A stretch of 64,000 nucleotides of DNA from NCBI GenBank assembly GCA_016630955.3, contig CM049986.1, forward strand, positions 2,790,001 through 2,854,000. The letters are read 5' to 3'. Within the stretch, counting starts at the first letter, position 1, and every line of letters begins with the position of its first letter. This DNA is from Didymella arachidicola (Eukaryota > Ascomycota > Dothideomycetes > Pleosporales > Didymellaceae). The position numbers and the translations under genes are program-made. Below the pieces are notes generated by a model. It was not told the origin of the DNA, did not search any database, and saw nothing but the letters and a program-made list of their open reading frames with translations. Shown one piece after another: positions 62,600-64,000 of this stretch.

Positions 62600-64000
62600 A
62601 TGGCAGAGTCTCCCTCTTCCCAGCACACAGGGTCCCCAGACTACGAGATCCCCCAGCAGTTGTATACACGCGCTCCAAGACGGCCCCAGGAGGACATGCA
62701 GCACCATGCGCCCCTTCTGAGCAGCCAGAACCCCGGTGGGGGCGCTCCCAAACCTCGAGTCTCTGATGCCGTCCAACGCCACATCGCTGAGACTCAGCAA
62801 ATTACCCAGCTATGGAACACCATCACTACTGCCTTCGCAGCAGCCGTAGATCAACACGCACAGGGCTACACTAACCCGCAAGAAGCCAGGATCGCACAGG
62901 AGCTGCAGCAGAGGGTCGTTCACGCGCTGACCTCCCTCTCCCCAAGCAACTCTCCCCCTAGCTCTCGCTGGAGCAGTGACACTAATCACAGCAACCCCGG
63001 GAGCCAAGAGTCAGGACGCCGCTCTTGGGCGGACGTAGCCAGAGACCCCCAAATCTCAGATAGGGGTGCCAACCGACCCCTGATCCCTGCTAAACCCCGG
63101 CCTGGTCCGTCGGCTAAGCCCAAAGAAGACGATCGAATCTTCATAGCCATCTCCAACCCAACAATGCGACTGCAACAACCCTCACCATTTGCGGTAAGAC
63201 AGGCAGTTTGCAAGAGCATAGGAGGAATCACCCTGAGGGACATACCTGCCGCATCACCAATCAAAACAGGCTGGGCGATCACCCCAGCTAATAAGTCTAT
63301 CCGGGACCAGCTTCTAACCCAAGAAAACCAGGAACTTCTAGCGAGAGCACTAGACGGAGACGCGGTAAGGGTCCCAGAACGCTGGATCAACTACGCAGTA
63401 CAGGGAGTACCCAGTTCCCTTCGAACCCTCGACGGCACAGAACTACCCACGACTATCCAGCTAGTGGAGGAAGAGGTATGCTCGCAAACAGGCAGGCAGC
63501 CGGTCAGCTGCAGGGCCTCACGACATGGAGCCAACCACCGTGGCCTTACCACCTGGATCATCTCTTACAAGGAGCCAGTCCGCTCGTTCCGCCTTTTTGG
63601 TATCAGCGAGTACTCCAAGGTGATCAACAAGCACCCTACCATCCAGCGCCACAACCCAGGCTGCCAGGGCTACTGTAACGCTGCCCGATGCACCCAGGTA
63701 GCGCGCTGCGTGCACTGTGGAGACCGCACAGACAGACACCAAGGACCGTACGGGGACAACTGCGCCCACAAAGCCGTGTGCGCCAACTGCCACGGACCAC
63801 ACCCAGCTAGCCACGCCAACTGCCCTGCAGCCCCTCGCCGGGTCAACGGACACAGCATCAAGCCTACAAGAGCCGAGCTGAAGGCTATCCGACGCGCAGG
63901 CAAGATAGCACAGCAGCACCTCTACAGGACAGTCGAAGAGACCCTCAGACAGGCAACGCTTCAGCCTGAGACTACTCCTCTAGAGGCATCGGAGACAGCG
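62600..64000 (+). CDS. LINE-type retrotransposon ORF1 (gag-like), partial at right edge
   Basis: The frame from the ATG at 62600 is open for all 467 codons to the window edge. The N-terminus is Gln/Pro/Ser-rich; RRSWADVARD near residue 145 is a phrase common in fungal LINE ORF1 proteins; an RRM-like folded region follows (DDRIFIAISNPT ... ITPANKSIRDQL); residues 350-410 hold Cys/His clusters (CVHCGDRTDRH, CANCHGPHPASHANC) of the zinc-knuckle kind. This is the layout of ORF1 in Tad1-like non-LTR elements; reverse transcriptase would be expected just beyond 64000. The frame has no stop or frameshift, so the copy is much younger than the neighbouring DNA transposons. Confidence 0.78.
   Translation, partial: MAESPSSQHTGSPDYEIPQQLYTRAPRRPQEDMQHHAPLLSSQNPGGGAPKPRVSDAVQRHIAETQQITQLWNTITTAFAAAVDQHAQGYTNPQEARIAQELQQRVVHALTSLSPSNSPPSSRWSSDTNHSNPGSQESGRRSWADVARDPQISDRGANRPLIPAKPRPGPSAKPKEDDRIFIAISNPTMRLQQPSPFAVRQAVCKSIGGITLRDIPAASPIKTGWAITPANKSIRDQLLTQENQELLARALDGDAVRVPERWINYAVQGVPSSLRTLDGTELPTTIQLVEEEVCSQTGRQPVSCRASRHGANHRGLTTWIISYKEPVRSFRLFGISEYSKVINKHPTIQRHNPGCQGYCNAARCTQVARCVHCGDRTDRHQGPYGDNCAHKAVCANCHGPHPASHANCPAAPRRVNGHSIKPTRAELKAIRRAGKIAQQHLYRTVEETLRQATLQPETTPLEASETA

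Noticed and set aside
1..64000. CRISPR arrays, operons, Shine-Dalgarno sites
   Set aside because: Introns and gene families show nuclear fungal DNA; no regularly spaced direct repeats with unique spacers were seen.

Overview
The window is nuclear DNA of a filamentous ascomycete (Pezizomycotina). The evidence is the combination of short introns (about 45-60 nt, GT..AG, with CTAAC/CTGAC-like branch points), an NoxA-type NADPH oxidase, an amadoriase-like flavoenzyme, a CYP52-like P450, a DUF6594 membrane protein and a Fot1/pogo element damaged in the manner of repeat-induced point mutation (RIP). I suspect Dothideomycetes/Pleosporales, but this rests on overall gene feel and is not proven.

Layout. 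1-30.7 kb and 38-58.3 kb are ordinary gene-dense housekeeping DNA. From left to right: a Ser/Arg-rich gene running off the left edge (-), a two-exon hypothetical (-), a coiled-coil hypothetical (+), D-serine dehydratase DSD1 (-), vacuolar TRP channel YVC1 (-), an OPT transporter (-), Kelch protein KEL3 (-) divergent from a proline iminopeptidase (+), DEAH helicase DHR2 (-), RPL12 (-), a hypothetical (-), an RSC1/RSC2 bromodomain-BAH protein (-) divergent from OTU1 (+), and a caspase-like protein (-). On the far side: a P450 (-), a mitochondrial transcription-factor/rRNA-dimethylase-like protein (-) divergent from an amadoriase-like oxidase (+), a 2OG-Fe(II) oxygenase (-), eIF3k (-), a glyoxalase-fold/disordered fusion (-), EMG1 (-), a 70-aa membrane protein (+), a broken short-chain dehydrogenase (+) and NoxA (+). 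Ribosome biogenesis and translation are over-represented (DHR2, RPL12, EMG1, eIF3k), but these genes are scattered and do not form an operon.

The accessory island at about 29.2-37.7 kb is the most unusual part. The caspase-like gene is followed by a reconstructed three-exon gene for a 119-aa protein, a six-exon DUF6594 membrane protein, and a 3.6-kb pseudogene resembling the N-terminal half of fungal NLR-like proteins. The 119-aa protein and the pseudogene share a short SH3-like module of about 55 aa. The pseudogene has five in-frame stops, a frameshift and a 5-bp tandem duplication.

The right end (59.4-64 kb) is transposon DNA. It holds a Fot1/pogo element with 33-bp terminal inverted repeats, whose single reading frame carries eleven TAG/TAA stops and no TGA. 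Next is a second, different pogo-type transposase with only one TGA. Last is a LINE-type ORF1 that is completely open up to the window edge.

Gene models were assembled by hand: splice sites were chosen so that conserved protein motifs join in frame. No similarity search was run, so family names are from recognition.
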